Source: Kitasatospora viridis (lineage in GTDB: Bacteria; Actinomycetota; Actinomycetes; Streptomycetales; Streptomycetaceae). From it: a DNA stretch of 64,000 nt. Below the pieces are notes generated by a model. It worked only from the letters and a program-made list of their open reading frames with translations, did not search any database and was not told where the DNA came from. Shown here one piece after another: positions 32,707 to 41,372 of this stretch; position 1 is the first letter of the stretch; each line of letters begins with the position of its first letter. The stretch spans positions 5,423,001 to 5,487,000 of the forward strand of contig NZ_VIWT01000001.1 in NCBI RefSeq assembly GCF_007829815.1, in the 5' to 3' direction. A program made the position numbers and the translations under genes.

Positions 32707-34470
32707 TCAGGCGAACGGGTCGGGCTTGGCCGTCGTGGTGCCGAACGGGTCGGTCGCGGGGGCGGCGGGCTCGCTGGCGGTGGCCGCCGGGGTGCTGGGC
32801 GGCTGGGGGGCGAAGGGGTCGAAGTCGTCCGGGGGGATCATCACCGGGGTGCCCTTGCGGGGGGCGGGCTCGGAACCGGCGGTGGGTTCGTCCGGCTGCG
32901 GCGCGAACGGGTCGAAGTCGTCCGGCGGGATCATCACGGGCGTGCCCTTGCGCGGGGCGGCTTCCGGTTCGGTGGTGGGTTCGTCCGGCTGGGGGGCGAA
33001 GGGGTCGAAGTCGTCCGGCGGGATCATCACCGGGGTGCCCTTGCGGGGCGGGGCGTCGGCCCCGGCGGCCGGTGCGCGGGTTGGGGCGGGCGCGGCGGGC
33101 TTGGCGGGGGCGGCGGTCACCGTGCCGAAGGGGTCGGCCGGCTGGTTCGCCATCACGGTGCCGAACGGGTCCAGCGGGACCGGCTGCGGGGCGGGCTCGG
33201 GCTCGGGTTCAGGCTCGGGCTCGGGCTCGGGCTCGGGTGCCGGCTCCGGCGTCACGGCGACCGCGGGCTCCGGCGCCGGTGCGGGCACCATCGGGGGCAG
33301 CGGCGGCAGGGGCGGCACCGGCGGGGCCTGCGGCGGCACCGGCGGGACCGGGGCGGTGAGCGGTGCGACCGTGCCGCCGGCCGGCTCGGCGGGCCGCGCC
33401 GCCACGCCGTCCCAGCCCAGCTCGATGCCGTGCAGCAGCCGGGCGAAGAGCGCGGCGTAGCGCTCCCAGTCCTCGCCGTGCGCGGTGCCCAACTGCACCG
33501 TCAGCAGTGACGCACCGTCAGGCAGCGGCAGGAAGGCCTGGACCACCGAGGAGACCACCCAGCGCCGGGCGCCGTCCCCGGCCAGCGGGGCGGGCACCGC
33601 GCCGGTGCGGCCCTGCACCAGCACCACGGCGGGGCCGGCCGGCAGGATCACCGTCCACACCTCGGCCTGCGGGCGGGCGGTGGCCAGCTCGGCGGCCAGC
33701 TCGGCGATCGGGGTGCGGTTCGGCTGCAGCGCCACCACCAGGGAGGCGCTGCTGGCCCGGCCGTCGATCTCCACGGCGGCCAGGCCCGCGTACCGGACCC
33801 CGGCGCCGGCGCCCTCGTCGGCGAGCAGCGCGTTGAGCACCGCCCAGTCGCGCCGGGCCGCCGGGCCGTCGGCGGCGAACAGCTCCTCGGCCACCTCGCC
33901 GAGCTGGTCCGCCAGCGCCTCGTCCGTCCCACGGACCGTCAGGGCGTGGAAGGCGGGCGGCAGCAGCAGCCGCGCCTCCACGCCGGTGCCGGTGGGCAGC
34001 TCGGCGGGCGCCAGGGTGTGCCGCCCGGCGGCCAGCTCGGCCAGCGGCGCCGAGAACGGCGGGCGCAGCCGGGCCGCCGAGGGCTCGGCGCTCACCGGCA
34101 GCTGGAAGCCGGCCGCCGTCGGTGCCCCCGCCTGGCCGCGCACCGGGCCGGGGCCGAAGCGGTCCAGCAGCCGGGCCGAGGTGCCGGTCGAACCGGCGGC
34201 GGGGCGCGGGGCGGCGCAGGAGACCAGGGTGCCGATCCCCGGCAGGGCCACCCGGCCGGGCCCGGACTGGGTGAGCCAGGTGGTGAACAGCGGCTCGCGC
34301 GGGGTGCCGGCCTCCAGCGCGGTGGCCGGCTGACGGGCCGTCGTGGGGCCGAGCAAGGCGTCCGCGAAGGAGTCGAGGGTGGCGGAGATCAGCTCGGCCG
34401 GTGTTCCGGCGGCGATCACCGCCGCGCCCACCGGGCCTGCCGCCCCGCCGCCGTAGCCGTCCTGCGTCAT
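32707..34470 (-). CDS. Uncharacterised protein with a C-terminal array of DPF motifs
   Basis: 587 residues. Residues 1 to about 350 form a globular part with no recognised motif. It includes LATARPQAEVWTVILPAGPAVVLVQGRTG and QAFLPLPDGASLLTVQLGTA, which could belong to a PsbP/Mog1-like (LpqN) fold; this is a guess. From about 360 it is disordered: Pro-rich, then a (PE)n stretch, two LDPFGTV/ADPFGTV boxes, three near-identical copies of GTPVMIPPDDFDPFAPQ about 30 residues apart, then TDPFGTT and a terminal PDPFA, seven DPF motifs in total. There is no signal peptide or membrane helix. The tail looks like a multivalent binding platform for an unknown partner. The start ATG 34470 is 68 bp below the TetR gene on the same strand. 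Confidence 0.75.
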   Translation of the reverse strand: MTQDGYGGGAAGPVGAAVIAAGTPAELISATLDSFADALLGPTTARQPATALEAGTPREPLFTTWLTQSGPGRVALPGIGTLVSCAAPRPAAGSTGTSARLLDRFGPGPVRGQAGAPTAAGFQLPVSAEPSAARLRPPFSAPLAELAAGRHTLAPAELPTGTGVEARLLLPPAFHALTVRGTDEALADQLGEVAEELFAADGPAARRDWAVLNALLADEGAGAGVRYAGLAAVEIDGRASSASLVVALQPNRTPIAELAAELATARPQAEVWTVILPAGPAVVLVQGRTGAVPAPLAGDGARRWVVSSVVQAFLPLPDGASLLTVQLGTAHGEDWERYAALFARLLHGIELGWDGVAARPAEPAGGTVAPLTAPVPPVPPQAPPVPPLPPLPPMVPAPAPEPAVAVTPEPAPEPEPEPEPEPEPEPAPQPVPLDPFGTVMANQPADPFGTVTAAPAKPAAPAPTRAPAAGADAPPRKGTPVMIPPDDFDPFAPQPDEPTTEPEAAPRKGTPVMIPPDDFDPFAPQPDEPTAGSEPAPRKGTPVMIPPDDFDPFAPQPPSTPAATASEPAAPATDPFGTTTAKPDPFA

Positions 34471-34538
34471 GGTCCGCAGCCCCCGATCGTGCTTGTCCAG
34501 CGCTTCCGTCCAGCTGTTGTATCAGACCACGTCCGGGG

Positions 34539-35291
34539 TCAGCCGGGGTCCGGGGCGGTGAGGGCGGTGAGCGCCTCCGGCAGGCCCGGGGTGGCGAGCA
34601 GGGCCGCCAGCTCGCGCACCAGGGCGCCGGTGGGGGTGGCGGGGTGCTCGGCGGCGAGGTAGCCGGCCAGCCGCGGGGCCAGCCCGGGCTCGCGGGCGGC
34701 GGTGACCACCAGGGCGACCACGAAGTCCTGCACCAGGTGCTGCTGGAGCCGCTCGCGCGGCTCGTGCTGCCGGTCGGCGAGCCAGGCGAGCGAGGTGATC
34801 TCGGCCTTGGCGATCCAGGACCGGATGGCCAGGCGCAGCTGCGGTCCGGGGTCGTCGAGGTCCAGGTGGTGCAGGATCTGGTCGTGCGCCGCCTGCCGCA
34901 CGTCGTCGATCACCGCGTTGGTGCCCGGGCTGGCCGCCACCGAGCCGCCGCGCAGCAGTGCCGCGAAGCCCGGGCCGTGCGAGGCGACGAAGTCCAGGTA
35001 ACGGCCCATCACCCGGGACAGCCGCTCGGAGAGCGGGCCGGTGAGCGGCTCCTCGAACCGGCCGGCCAGCTCCTGCCCGGCCCGGCGCAGCGACTCCTCG
35101 TAGATCGCCTGCTTGCCGGGGAAGTAGTGGTAGACCAGCGGCCGCGAGGCGCCGGCCGCCGCCGCGATGTCGTCGATCGACACCTCCTCCGGCGGCCGCG
35201 CGCTGAACAACTCCAGGGCGACGGCGATCAGCTGCTCGCGCCGCTCGTCGACGGAGAGTCGGCGGCGCGGCTGGGTCTTCGGAGAGGCCAT
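34539..35291 (-). CDS. TetR-family regulator
   Basis: 250 residues from ATG 35291. HTH: RREQLIAVALELFSARPPEEVSIDDIAAAAGASRPLVYHYFPGKQAIYEESL. The C-terminal ligand domain (about 75-250) is helical and unspecific. It is transcribed divergently from the molybdoenzyme gene (104-bp gap) and upstream of the DPF-repeat gene, and could regulate either. An in-frame extension to 35387 reads through low-similarity sequence and is excluded. Confidence 0.9.
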   Translation of the reverse strand: MASPKTQPRRRLSVDERREQLIAVALELFSARPPEEVSIDDIAAAAGASRPLVYHYFPGKQAIYEESLRRAGQELAGRFEEPLTGPLSERLSRVMGRYLDFVASHGPGFAALLRGGSVAASPGTNAVIDDVRQAAHDQILHHLDLDDPGPQLRLAIRSWIAKAEITSLAWLADRQHEPRERLQQHLVQDFVVALVVTAAREPGLAPRLAGYLAAEHPATPTGALVRELAALLATPGLPEALTALTAPDPG

Positions 35292-35395
35292 GCGCGCCAC
35301 CCTAGCCGGACCCGCCGCGATGCAAAGCTGACGAAAGTCTGACGTCCGGCCGCCGGGCCTGTCCCGGCCGCCGCGGGCCGAGGACAATCGGTCCC

Positions 35396-36118
35396 GTGAA
35401 CGACGAACCTGAGCAGCGCGGCACGCCGGTCGGCCGCCGGGTGATGCTCGGCGTGATCGCGCTGGGCGCCGCCGGGGTGGCGGCCGGGCCGGCGCTCTCC
35501 CGCTCGGTGGACTCCCTGTTGGCCGGCCTCTCGAAGCAGGACCCGACCGGGCTGACCGGCCTGCTGCCGGACTCCGGCCAGTTCCGCTACTACTCGGTGA
35601 CCGGCCCGGTGAAGTCGGTCGCGCCCGCCGACTACCGGCTCACCGTGAACGGCCTGGTGGACCGGCCCGCGAGCTACTCCTTCGCCGACCTGCAGGCGCT
35701 GCCGCAGCACCGGATCGTGCACGACGTGCAGTGCGTCACCGGCTGGCGGGTGCCGGCCACCCCGTTCGAGGGCGTGCGGCTGGCCGACCTGCTGGAGGCG
35801 GCCGGGGTGCGCCAGGGCGCCACCGCCGTGCACTTCGACTGCTTCGACGGCAGCTACACCGAGAGCCTCACGCTGGACCAGGCCCGCCGCGACGACGTGC
35901 TGGTCGCGCTGAAGATGAAGGACCAGCCGGTCACCCACGACCACGGCGGGCCGGTGCGGCTCTACGTCGCGCCGATGTACTTCTACAAGTCGGCCAAGTG
36001 GCTCTCGGGCATCACCGTGACGCCGACCGTGCGCAAGGGCTACTGGGAGAACTACGGCTACGACACCGACGCCTGGGTGGGCAAGTCGAACGGGCGGGAC
36101 GATGCCCCGACGAGCTGA
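35396..36118 (+). CDS. Molybdopterin-dependent oxidoreductase (sulfite oxidase/MsrP-like), Tat-exported
   Basis: 240 residues. The N-terminus has a twin-arginine signal (GRRVMLGVIALGAAGVAAG). The oxidoreductase_molyb domain follows: FRYYSVTGPVKSVAPADYRLTVNGLVDRP, then VHDVQCVTGWRVPATPFEGV, whose Cys should coordinate Mo, and HDHGGPVRLYVAPMYFYKSAKWL. It resembles the small YedY/MsrP type without a C-terminal dimer domain. It overlaps the cytochrome b gene by 17 bp, so the pair probably forms a membrane-linked reductase. The substrate (methionine sulfoxide or another oxide) is inferred. Confidence 0.85.
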   Translation: MNDEPEQRGTPVGRRVMLGVIALGAAGVAAGPALSRSVDSLLAGLSKQDPTGLTGLLPDSGQFRYYSVTGPVKSVAPADYRLTVNGLVDRPASYSFADLQALPQHRIVHDVQCVTGWRVPATPFEGVRLADLLEAAGVRQGATAVHFDCFDGSYTESLTLDQARRDDVLVALKMKDQPVTHDHGGPVRLYVAPMYFYKSAKWLSGITVTPTVRKGYWENYGYDTDAWVGKSNGRDDAPTS

Positions 36119-36752
36119 CGACCGACTGGCCCGGTTCACCACCGCCGAGCGCTGGGTGCACCGCTGCACCGCCACGCTGATGCTGCTCTGCATCGCCACC
36201 GCCGCCTGCCTCTACCTGCCGCAGCTGGCCGTGCTGGTCGGCCGCCGCCGGCTGGTCGAGCTGGTGCACGAGTGGAGCGGGCTGGTGCTGCCGGTGCCCG
36301 TGCTGCTCGGGCTGGGCTCCAAGGCGCTGCGCCGCGACCTCGGCCGGCTGAACCGGTTCGCCCGCTACGACCGGGAGTGGCTGGCCGCGGTGGTCTGGCG
36401 CAACCACCGCCGCCCGGCCGGCAAGTTCAACGCCGGCCAGAAGCTCTACGCGGGCTGGATCGCCGGCGCCGTCGTGGTGATGCTCGGCACCGGGCTCCTG
36501 ATGTGGTTCACCGGCCTGGCCCCGCTGGCCTGGCGCACCGGCGCGACCTTCGTGCACGACTGGCTGGCGCTGGCGATCGGCGTGGTGGTCGGCGGGCACC
36601 TGTGGATGGCGCTGCGCGACCCGCAGGCCCGGCACGGCATGCGCACCGGCAGGGTGGACCGGAGCTGGGCCGCCCGGGAGCACCCGCACTGGGACCCGGA
36701 GGAGGAGGAAGCGGAGGAGGCTCAGCCGCGCTCGGAGCGCCAGACCCGGTAG
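36102..36752 (+). CDS. Membrane cytochrome b subunit (cytochrome b561/formate dehydrogenase gamma type)
   Basis: 216 residues with four helices. Probable haem-ligand His residues are in RWVHRCTATLMLL, LVHEWSGLVL, FVHDWLALAI and VVGGHLWMAL. It should pass electrons from the quinol pool to the exported molybdoenzyme encoded just upstream. The C-terminus is an acidic cytosolic tail (DPEEEEAEEAQ). Its last 31 bp overlap the convergent Nudix gene. Confidence 0.85.
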   Translation: MPRRADDRLARFTTAERWVHRCTATLMLLCIATAACLYLPQLAVLVGRRRLVELVHEWSGLVLPVPVLLGLGSKALRRDLGRLNRFARYDREWLAAVVWRNHRRPAGKFNAGQKLYAGWIAGAVVVMLGTGLLMWFTGLAPLAWRTGATFVHDWLALAIGVVVGGHLWMALRDPQARHGMRTGRVDRSWAAREHPHWDPEEEEAEEAQPRSERQTR

Positions 36753-37249
36753 CGCTGCCAGGCGGCCAGGCCGTCCGGCACGAACGGCCAGTCGCCCTCG
36801 GCGATCCGCTGCTCGATCTGATCCTCGGTCAGCCAGTCGTGCCACTCGATCTCGCTCTGCTGCGGGTCGACCGGACCGTTCCACTCGGCGGTGTAGACGT
36901 CGCAGAACCAGGAGCTGCCGTCCTGCGGGTACTCGAAGAGGAACTTGAAGGCGGGCGAGACGGTGATGCCGGTCACCCCCAGCTCCTCCTCGGCCTCCCG
37001 GACGGCGGCCTCGGGGTAGCTCTCACCCGTCCCGAGCACCCCGCCGACGAAGACGTCGTAGGTGCTGGGGGCGAAGAGCTTGTCGGCGTGCCGGCGGTGC
37101 GTGAAGATCCGCCCGGCGGCGTCGCGCACCAGCACGGCGGAGCACCGGTGGGTGAGCCCGAGCCGGTAGACCTCGCCCCGGGTGGAGGTGCCGATCACCC
37201 GGTCGTCCCGGTCCACCACGTCCAGCAGCTCTTCTCGCGGTTCGCTCAT
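36722..37249 (-). CDS. Nudix hydrolase
   Basis: 175 residues from ATG 37249. The Nudix box GGVLGTGESYPEAAVREAEEELGV matches Gx5Ex7REUxEExGU completely. The N-terminal EELLDVVDRDDRVIGTSTRGEVYRLGLTHRCSAVLV resembles the YfcD/IDI-like Nudix group. The substrate is unknown. The 3' end overlaps the cytochrome b gene on the other strand. Confidence 0.9.
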   Translation of the reverse strand: MSEPREELLDVVDRDDRVIGTSTRGEVYRLGLTHRCSAVLVRDAAGRIFTHRRHADKLFAPSTYDVFVGGVLGTGESYPEAAVREAEEELGVTGITVSPAFKFLFEYPQDGSSWFCDVYTAEWNGPVDPQQSEIEWHDWLTEDQIEQRIAEGDWPFVPDGLAAWQRYRVWRSERG

Positions 37250-37330
37250 GCGCCTCACACTAGAGTGCGGGGCGAGCGGGTGTCAGGTGCCCTCGGTGGC
37301 AGGGCGGCAGGAGAGGTGAGGCGGTACGCG

Positions 37331-38530
37331 GTGGTGGAGATCCAGGGCGAGGTGGCGGCGGGGTTCGAGCCGGTCAGGGCGGCGTTCGCGCGCAACTTCC
37401 GGGACCACGGCGAGCTGGGCGCCGCGTTCGCGCTCTACCACCAGGGGCGCAAGGTGGCCGACCTGTGGGCGGGGGACGCCCGCCCGGAGGTCGGGGGCGG
37501 GCCGGACCCGGCGGTGGCCTGGGAGGCGGGGAGCGCGCAGGTGCTGCGCTCGGTGACCAAGGGCCTGGTGGCCGGTGCGGCGCTGCTGCTGGCCCAGCGC
37601 GGGGAGCTCGACCTGGACGCGCCGGTGGCCGAGTACTGGCCGGAGTTCAAGGCGGCGGGCAAGGACCGGCTGCCGGTGCGCTGGCTGCTCTCGCACCGGG
37701 CGGGCCTGCCGGCGCTGGACCGGCCGCTGGTGCGGGAGCAGGTGCTGGCCTGGGAGCCGGCGGTGGCGGCGGTGGCCGCGCAGGCGCCGTCCTGGGAGCC
37801 GGGCAGTGCGCACGGCTACCACCCCTACACCTACGGCTGGTTGGTCGGCGAGGTGGTCCGGCGGGTGACCGGGCGCACGGTGGGCCGGTACTTCGCCGAG
37901 GAGGTCGCCGGGCCGCTCGGGCTGGACCTGTGGATCGGGCTGCCGGCCGGCGAGGCCGGGCGGGTCGGCCGGCTGGTGGACCTGCCCGCGCCGGCCGCCG
38001 CGGCGGGGCTGAAGCTGCGGCCCAAGCCCTCGGTGGCGCAGGCCTACCAGGATCCGCAGTCGCTGACGGTCCGTGCGTTCGGCGCGGTGGCCGGCGGGTT
38101 GGACCTGAACGACCCGGCGGTACGGGCGGCCGAGGTGCCGGGCGCGAACGGGATCGGCACGGCCCGCGCGGTGGCCCGCTACTACGCGGCGCTGATCGGC
38201 GCGGGGGACGGGCCGGCGGGGCGGCCGCTGTTCACGGCGGACACGCTGGCCGCGGCGGCGGTCTCGGACTCGGACGGGCCGGACCGGGTGCTGGTCGTCA
38301 ACACCCGCTTCGGGCACGGCTTCTTCCGGCACCACCCGACCTCGCCGATGACCTCGCCGGCCGCCTTCGGCCACCCGGGCCGGGGCGGCGCGCTGGGCTT
38401 CGCCGACCCGGAGCTGGGGCTCGGGTTCGGCTACGTGACCTGCGGGATGCAGCCCGGGGTGACCGGGGACGTGCGCTCGCGCGGGCTGATCGAGGCGGTG
38501 CGGGCCTGCGTCCTCCCCGGGCGGGGCTGA
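37331..38530 (+). CDS. Serine hydrolase, beta-lactamase/EstB family
   Basis: About 399 residues. The catalytic S-x2-K is in VLRSVTKG, the Tyr motif YxY/N in YHPYTYGWL, and the C-terminal HPGRGGALGFADPELGLGFGY replaces the KTG box, as in esterases of this family. There is no signal peptide, so it is cytoplasmic and more likely an esterase than a penicillin-hydrolysing enzyme. The start is uncertain: GTG 37331 (GAGG 9 nt upstream), 37334 or 37316. Confidence 0.8.
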   Translation: MVEIQGEVAAGFEPVRAAFARNFRDHGELGAAFALYHQGRKVADLWAGDARPEVGGGPDPAVAWEAGSAQVLRSVTKGLVAGAALLLAQRGELDLDAPVAEYWPEFKAAGKDRLPVRWLLSHRAGLPALDRPLVREQVLAWEPAVAAVAAQAPSWEPGSAHGYHPYTYGWLVGEVVRRVTGRTVGRYFAEEVAGPLGLDLWIGLPAGEAGRVGRLVDLPAPAAAAGLKLRPKPSVAQAYQDPQSLTVRAFGAVAGGLDLNDPAVRAAEVPGANGIGTARAVARYYAALIGAGDGPAGRPLFTADTLAAAAVSDSDGPDRVLVVNTRFGHGFFRHHPTSPMTSPAAFGHPGRGGALGFADPELGLGFGYVTCGMQPGVTGDVRSRGLIEAVRACVLPGRG

Positions 38531-38550
38531 CGCGGGCCCGCTGTCGGCCT

Positions 38551-38586
38551 CGACGGTCCGTCAGAGCTGGTGCCGACGGTCCGTCA
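38551..38586. repeat. Two copies of CGACGGTCCGTCA at converging gene ends
   Basis: Identical 13-bp motifs at 38551-38563 and 38574-38586, 23 bp apart start to start. The second includes the stop codon of the aldehyde dehydrogenase gene. Related to the TGACG-N3-CGTCA motif at 1963. Confidence 0.7.
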
Positions 38587-40089
38587 GAACAGGCCGAGCG
38601 CCTGCGGCGAGTAGCTCACCAGCAGGTTCTTGGTCTGCTGGTAGGCCTCCAGGGTGCGCAGGTGGTTCTCCCGGCCGATCCCGGAGTTCTTGTAGCCGCC
38701 GAACGCCGCGTGCGCCGGGTAGAGGTGGTAGGAGTTGGTCCACACCCGGCCGGCCTCGATCGCCCGCCCGGCCCGGTAGGCGGTGGCGCCGTCCCGGCTC
38801 CAGACGCCCGCGCCGAGGCCGTAGCTGGTGTCGTTGGCCAGCTTGACCGCCTCGTCGAAGCCGCTGAACCGGGCCACCGCGAGCACCGGGCCGAAGATCT
38901 CCTCCTGGAAGATCCGCATGCCGTGGTCGCCCTCGAAGACGGTCGGCTGCACGTACCAGCCGCCGGACAGCACCCCGCCGAGGTCCGCCTGCTCGCCGCC
39001 GGCCAGCAGTTTGGCGCCCTCCGCCTTGCCGATCCCGATGTAGGAGAGGATCTTGTCCAGCTGCTCCCGGCTGGCCTGCGCGCCGACCGTGGTGTCGGTG
39101 TCCAGCGGGTTGCCCTGCTTCATCGCGGCCACCCGGTCGAGCCCGTCGCCCAGGAAGCGGTCGTAGATCGCGGCGTCGATCAGCGCCCGGCTCGGGCAGG
39201 TGCAGACCTCGCCCTGGTTGAGGGCGAACATCGCGAAGCCCTCCAGCGCCTTGTCGTAGAAGTCGTCCCGGGCGCCGGCCACGTCGGCGAAGAAGACGTT
39301 GGGGCTCTTGCCGCCGAGCTCCAGGGTGACGGGTATCAGGTTGTCCGCCGCGTACTGCGAGATGAGCCGGCCGGTGCCGGTCTCGCCGGTGAAGGAGATC
39401 TTGCGCACCCGGTTGCTGGAGGCGAGCGGCTTGCCGGCCTCCAGGCCGTAGCCGTTCACCACGTTGAGCACGCCGGCGGGCAGCAGGTCGGCGATCAGCT
39501 CGATCAGCACCAGGATCGAGGCGGGGGTCTGCTCGGCGGGCTTGAGCACCACCGCGTTGCCGGCCGCCAGCGCCGGGGCGAGCTTCCAGACCGCCATCAG
39601 CAGCGGGAAGTTCCACGGGATGATCTGGCCGACCACGCCCAGCGGCTCGTGGAAGTGGTAGGCCACGGTGTCCTCGTCGAGCTGCGAGAGCGAGCCCTCC
39701 TGGGCCCGGAGCGCACCGGCGAAGTAGCGCAGGTGGTCCACCGCCAGCGGCAGGTCGGCGGCCAGCGTCTCGCGCACCGGCTTGCCGTTCTCCCAGCTCT
39801 CGGCGACCGCGAGCAGCTCCAGGTTCTCCTCGACCCGGTCGGCGATCCGGTTCAGCACCAGGGCCCGCTCGGCGGGCGGGGTGCGCCCCCAGGCCGGCGC
39901 TGCCGCGTGCGCCGCGTCCAGCGCCAGTTCGATGTCCTCGGCGGTGGAGCGCGGCACCTCGCAGAAGGCCTGTCCGGTCACCGGGCTCGGGTCCTCGAAG
40001 TACCGGCCGCGGACCGGCGGCACCCAGGCGCCGCCGATCCAGTTCTGATAGCGGGACTTGAAGGTGGTCGGGGGCTGGTAGATCGTCAA
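38584..40089 (-). CDS. NAD-dependent aldehyde dehydrogenase (AldB/ExaC type)
   Basis: 501 residues from TTG 40089, preceded by AAAGGGA. GVVGQIIPWNFPLLMAVWKLAPALAAGN, the NAD-site SFTGETGTG, the catalytic Glu in LELGGKSPNV and the catalytic Cys in GEVCTCPSR are present. EIFGPVLAVARF and GGYKNSGIGRE close the family pattern. Acetaldehyde or chloroacetaldehyde-type substrates are usual for this branch. It appears monocistronic; nothing nearby points to a pathway. Confidence 0.93.
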   Translation of the reverse strand: MTIYQPPTTFKSRYQNWIGGAWVPPVRGRYFEDPSPVTGQAFCEVPRSTAEDIELALDAAHAAAPAWGRTPPAERALVLNRIADRVEENLELLAVAESWENGKPVRETLAADLPLAVDHLRYFAGALRAQEGSLSQLDEDTVAYHFHEPLGVVGQIIPWNFPLLMAVWKLAPALAAGNAVVLKPAEQTPASILVLIELIADLLPAGVLNVVNGYGLEAGKPLASSNRVRKISFTGETGTGRLISQYAADNLIPVTLELGGKSPNVFFADVAGARDDFYDKALEGFAMFALNQGEVCTCPSRALIDAAIYDRFLGDGLDRVAAMKQGNPLDTDTTVGAQASREQLDKILSYIGIGKAEGAKLLAGGEQADLGGVLSGGWYVQPTVFEGDHGMRIFQEEIFGPVLAVARFSGFDEAVKLANDTSYGLGAGVWSRDGATAYRAGRAIEAGRVWTNSYHLYPAHAAFGGYKNSGIGRENHLRTLEAYQQTKNLLVSYSPQALGLF

Positions 40090-40185
40090 GTCCGGTCCCT
40101 TTCACGGCGGTGGGAGTGCGAATCGACGTGCGAGAGGCACCCTAGCCGCCGCGCGGCCGATCGGCTACGGTGTGTGCCGATCCGG

Positions 40186-41136
40186 TCACCCCGACTGGTA
40201 GCGGCCGGTGCCGCTCTCCCAACTGAGGTATCCGCTGAGCCACGCGGTGAGCCCGTCCGCGTACCGCTCGGCGACCTGCTCCTGGTCCGGGCCGAGTTCC
40301 AGGGCCCGGTAGGTGCGGGGGAGTTCGTCCTTCAGCTGGGCGTAGCGGTCGACCATCAGCTGGGCCTCGGCGAGGACCACGGAGCCGGCCTCCTCCAGGG
40401 AGCAGCCGCGCTCGCGTTGGACGATCATGACCAGGTTGTTGACGTCGCCGTGCGGCGCCTCCTTGGGGTAGGAGCGGATGTCGTTGCTGAGGGAAGGGAT
40501 GTCGGCGGCCAGTTGGCGCAGTTGTCGCAGCGGCGGGCAGTGGAAGGCGGCGGGGGAGACCTCGAACCGCCCGAGCCGCTCCACCATGTCCAGCACCGAT
40601 TCCATCGCGGCGGTGCCCCGACGCAGGATCAGGTAGCTCTCCCGGTCCGGCGGGTGGCCGTCGCGCCGGCCGGCCGCCTCGGCGGGGTGGCTGGCGAAGT
40701 AGCACTCCCAGTTGTAGGTCGCCCGGGCCCGCCAGCGCGCGGACATGCCGCGGCTGATCCGCTCCCAGAGGTCCTCGAAGGCCAGCGCGCAGGGCATGTC
40801 GGCGGGCGGGGCCTCGCCGTGCAGCACGCCGGTGAGCCGGTCGCAGAGAACGGCGACCTCGCCGGGGCGCAGTCCGAGCGGCCCGTCGAACTGGTCGTCG
40901 AAGAGGAAGTAGAACCCCATCAGGTCGGTGGCCAGGGCGAGTTCCTCGGCCGTGCAGTCGGGGTAGCTGAGCGCCGCCAGGTCGGGCACACCCCAGCGGT
41001 CGTAGGAGGCCGGGGTCAGCGCGCTGCCCAGCATCCGGAACCGCTGGAGCCAACGTCGATGGTGGGTATCGGCGTTGGCGCGGTGCGGGTTCCGACGGTA
41101 GGGATAGGGGACGTCAAGGGTCGTCGCATCGGACAT
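40186..41136 (-). CDS. Class I terpene cyclase (product unknown)
   Basis: 316 residues from ATG 41136 (GGGAG upstream). The metal motif D80-D-Q-F-D84 and the NSE triad N218-D-I-R-S222-Y-P-K-E226 are complete, and the C-terminal RY pair is in GTGRYQ. The length and PYPYRRNPH start are typical of bacterial sesquiterpene cyclases. No P450, methyltransferase or prenyl synthase adjoins it. A large ATPase/LuxR regulator is divergently encoded 236 bp away. The product and even the chain length (C15 or C20) cannot be read from sequence. Confidence 0.9.
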   Translation of the reverse strand: MSDATTLDVPYPYRRNPHRANADTHHRRWLQRFRMLGSALTPASYDRWGVPDLAALSYPDCTAEELALATDLMGFYFLFDDQFDGPLGLRPGEVAVLCDRLTGVLHGEAPPADMPCALAFEDLWERISRGMSARWRARATYNWECYFASHPAEAAGRRDGHPPDRESYLILRRGTAAMESVLDMVERLGRFEVSPAAFHCPPLRQLRQLAADIPSLSNDIRSYPKEAPHGDVNNLVMIVQRERGCSLEEAGSVVLAEAQLMVDRYAQLKDELPRTYRALELGPDQEQVAERYADGLTAWLSGYLSWESGTGRYQSG

Positions 41137-41372
41137 GGGACTCCCGAAGGATGGGCACTCGATGGTGGTGGAGACCGGGAACACCCGCTGGTCCCAAGGG
41201 GCGCAGGGTATCCCATAGCACCATCACATGACATTGACGTCGCACCAATTGCCCAAGCCACCTGTACTTGAATCATCATCAGACGACCGACCTGGGCAAA
41301 GCCGCAGTCCGGCGCGCCCCGCGGCGATAGCCTCGGGCAGATCACGCAGTGCGGACGCGGAGGGGACCGAGG

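Noticed and set aside
36722..36752. Frameshift or misassembly where the cytochrome b and Nudix genes overlap
   Set aside because: Both reading frames are intact and end with normal family C-termini; short convergent overlaps are common in this genome type.
37465..41271. A 1268-codon open frame on the plus strand
   Set aside because: It runs antisense to the aldehyde dehydrogenase and terpene cyclase and out of frame with the serine hydrolase. Its composition is Arg/Gly/Val repeats typical of shadow frames in GC-rich DNA.
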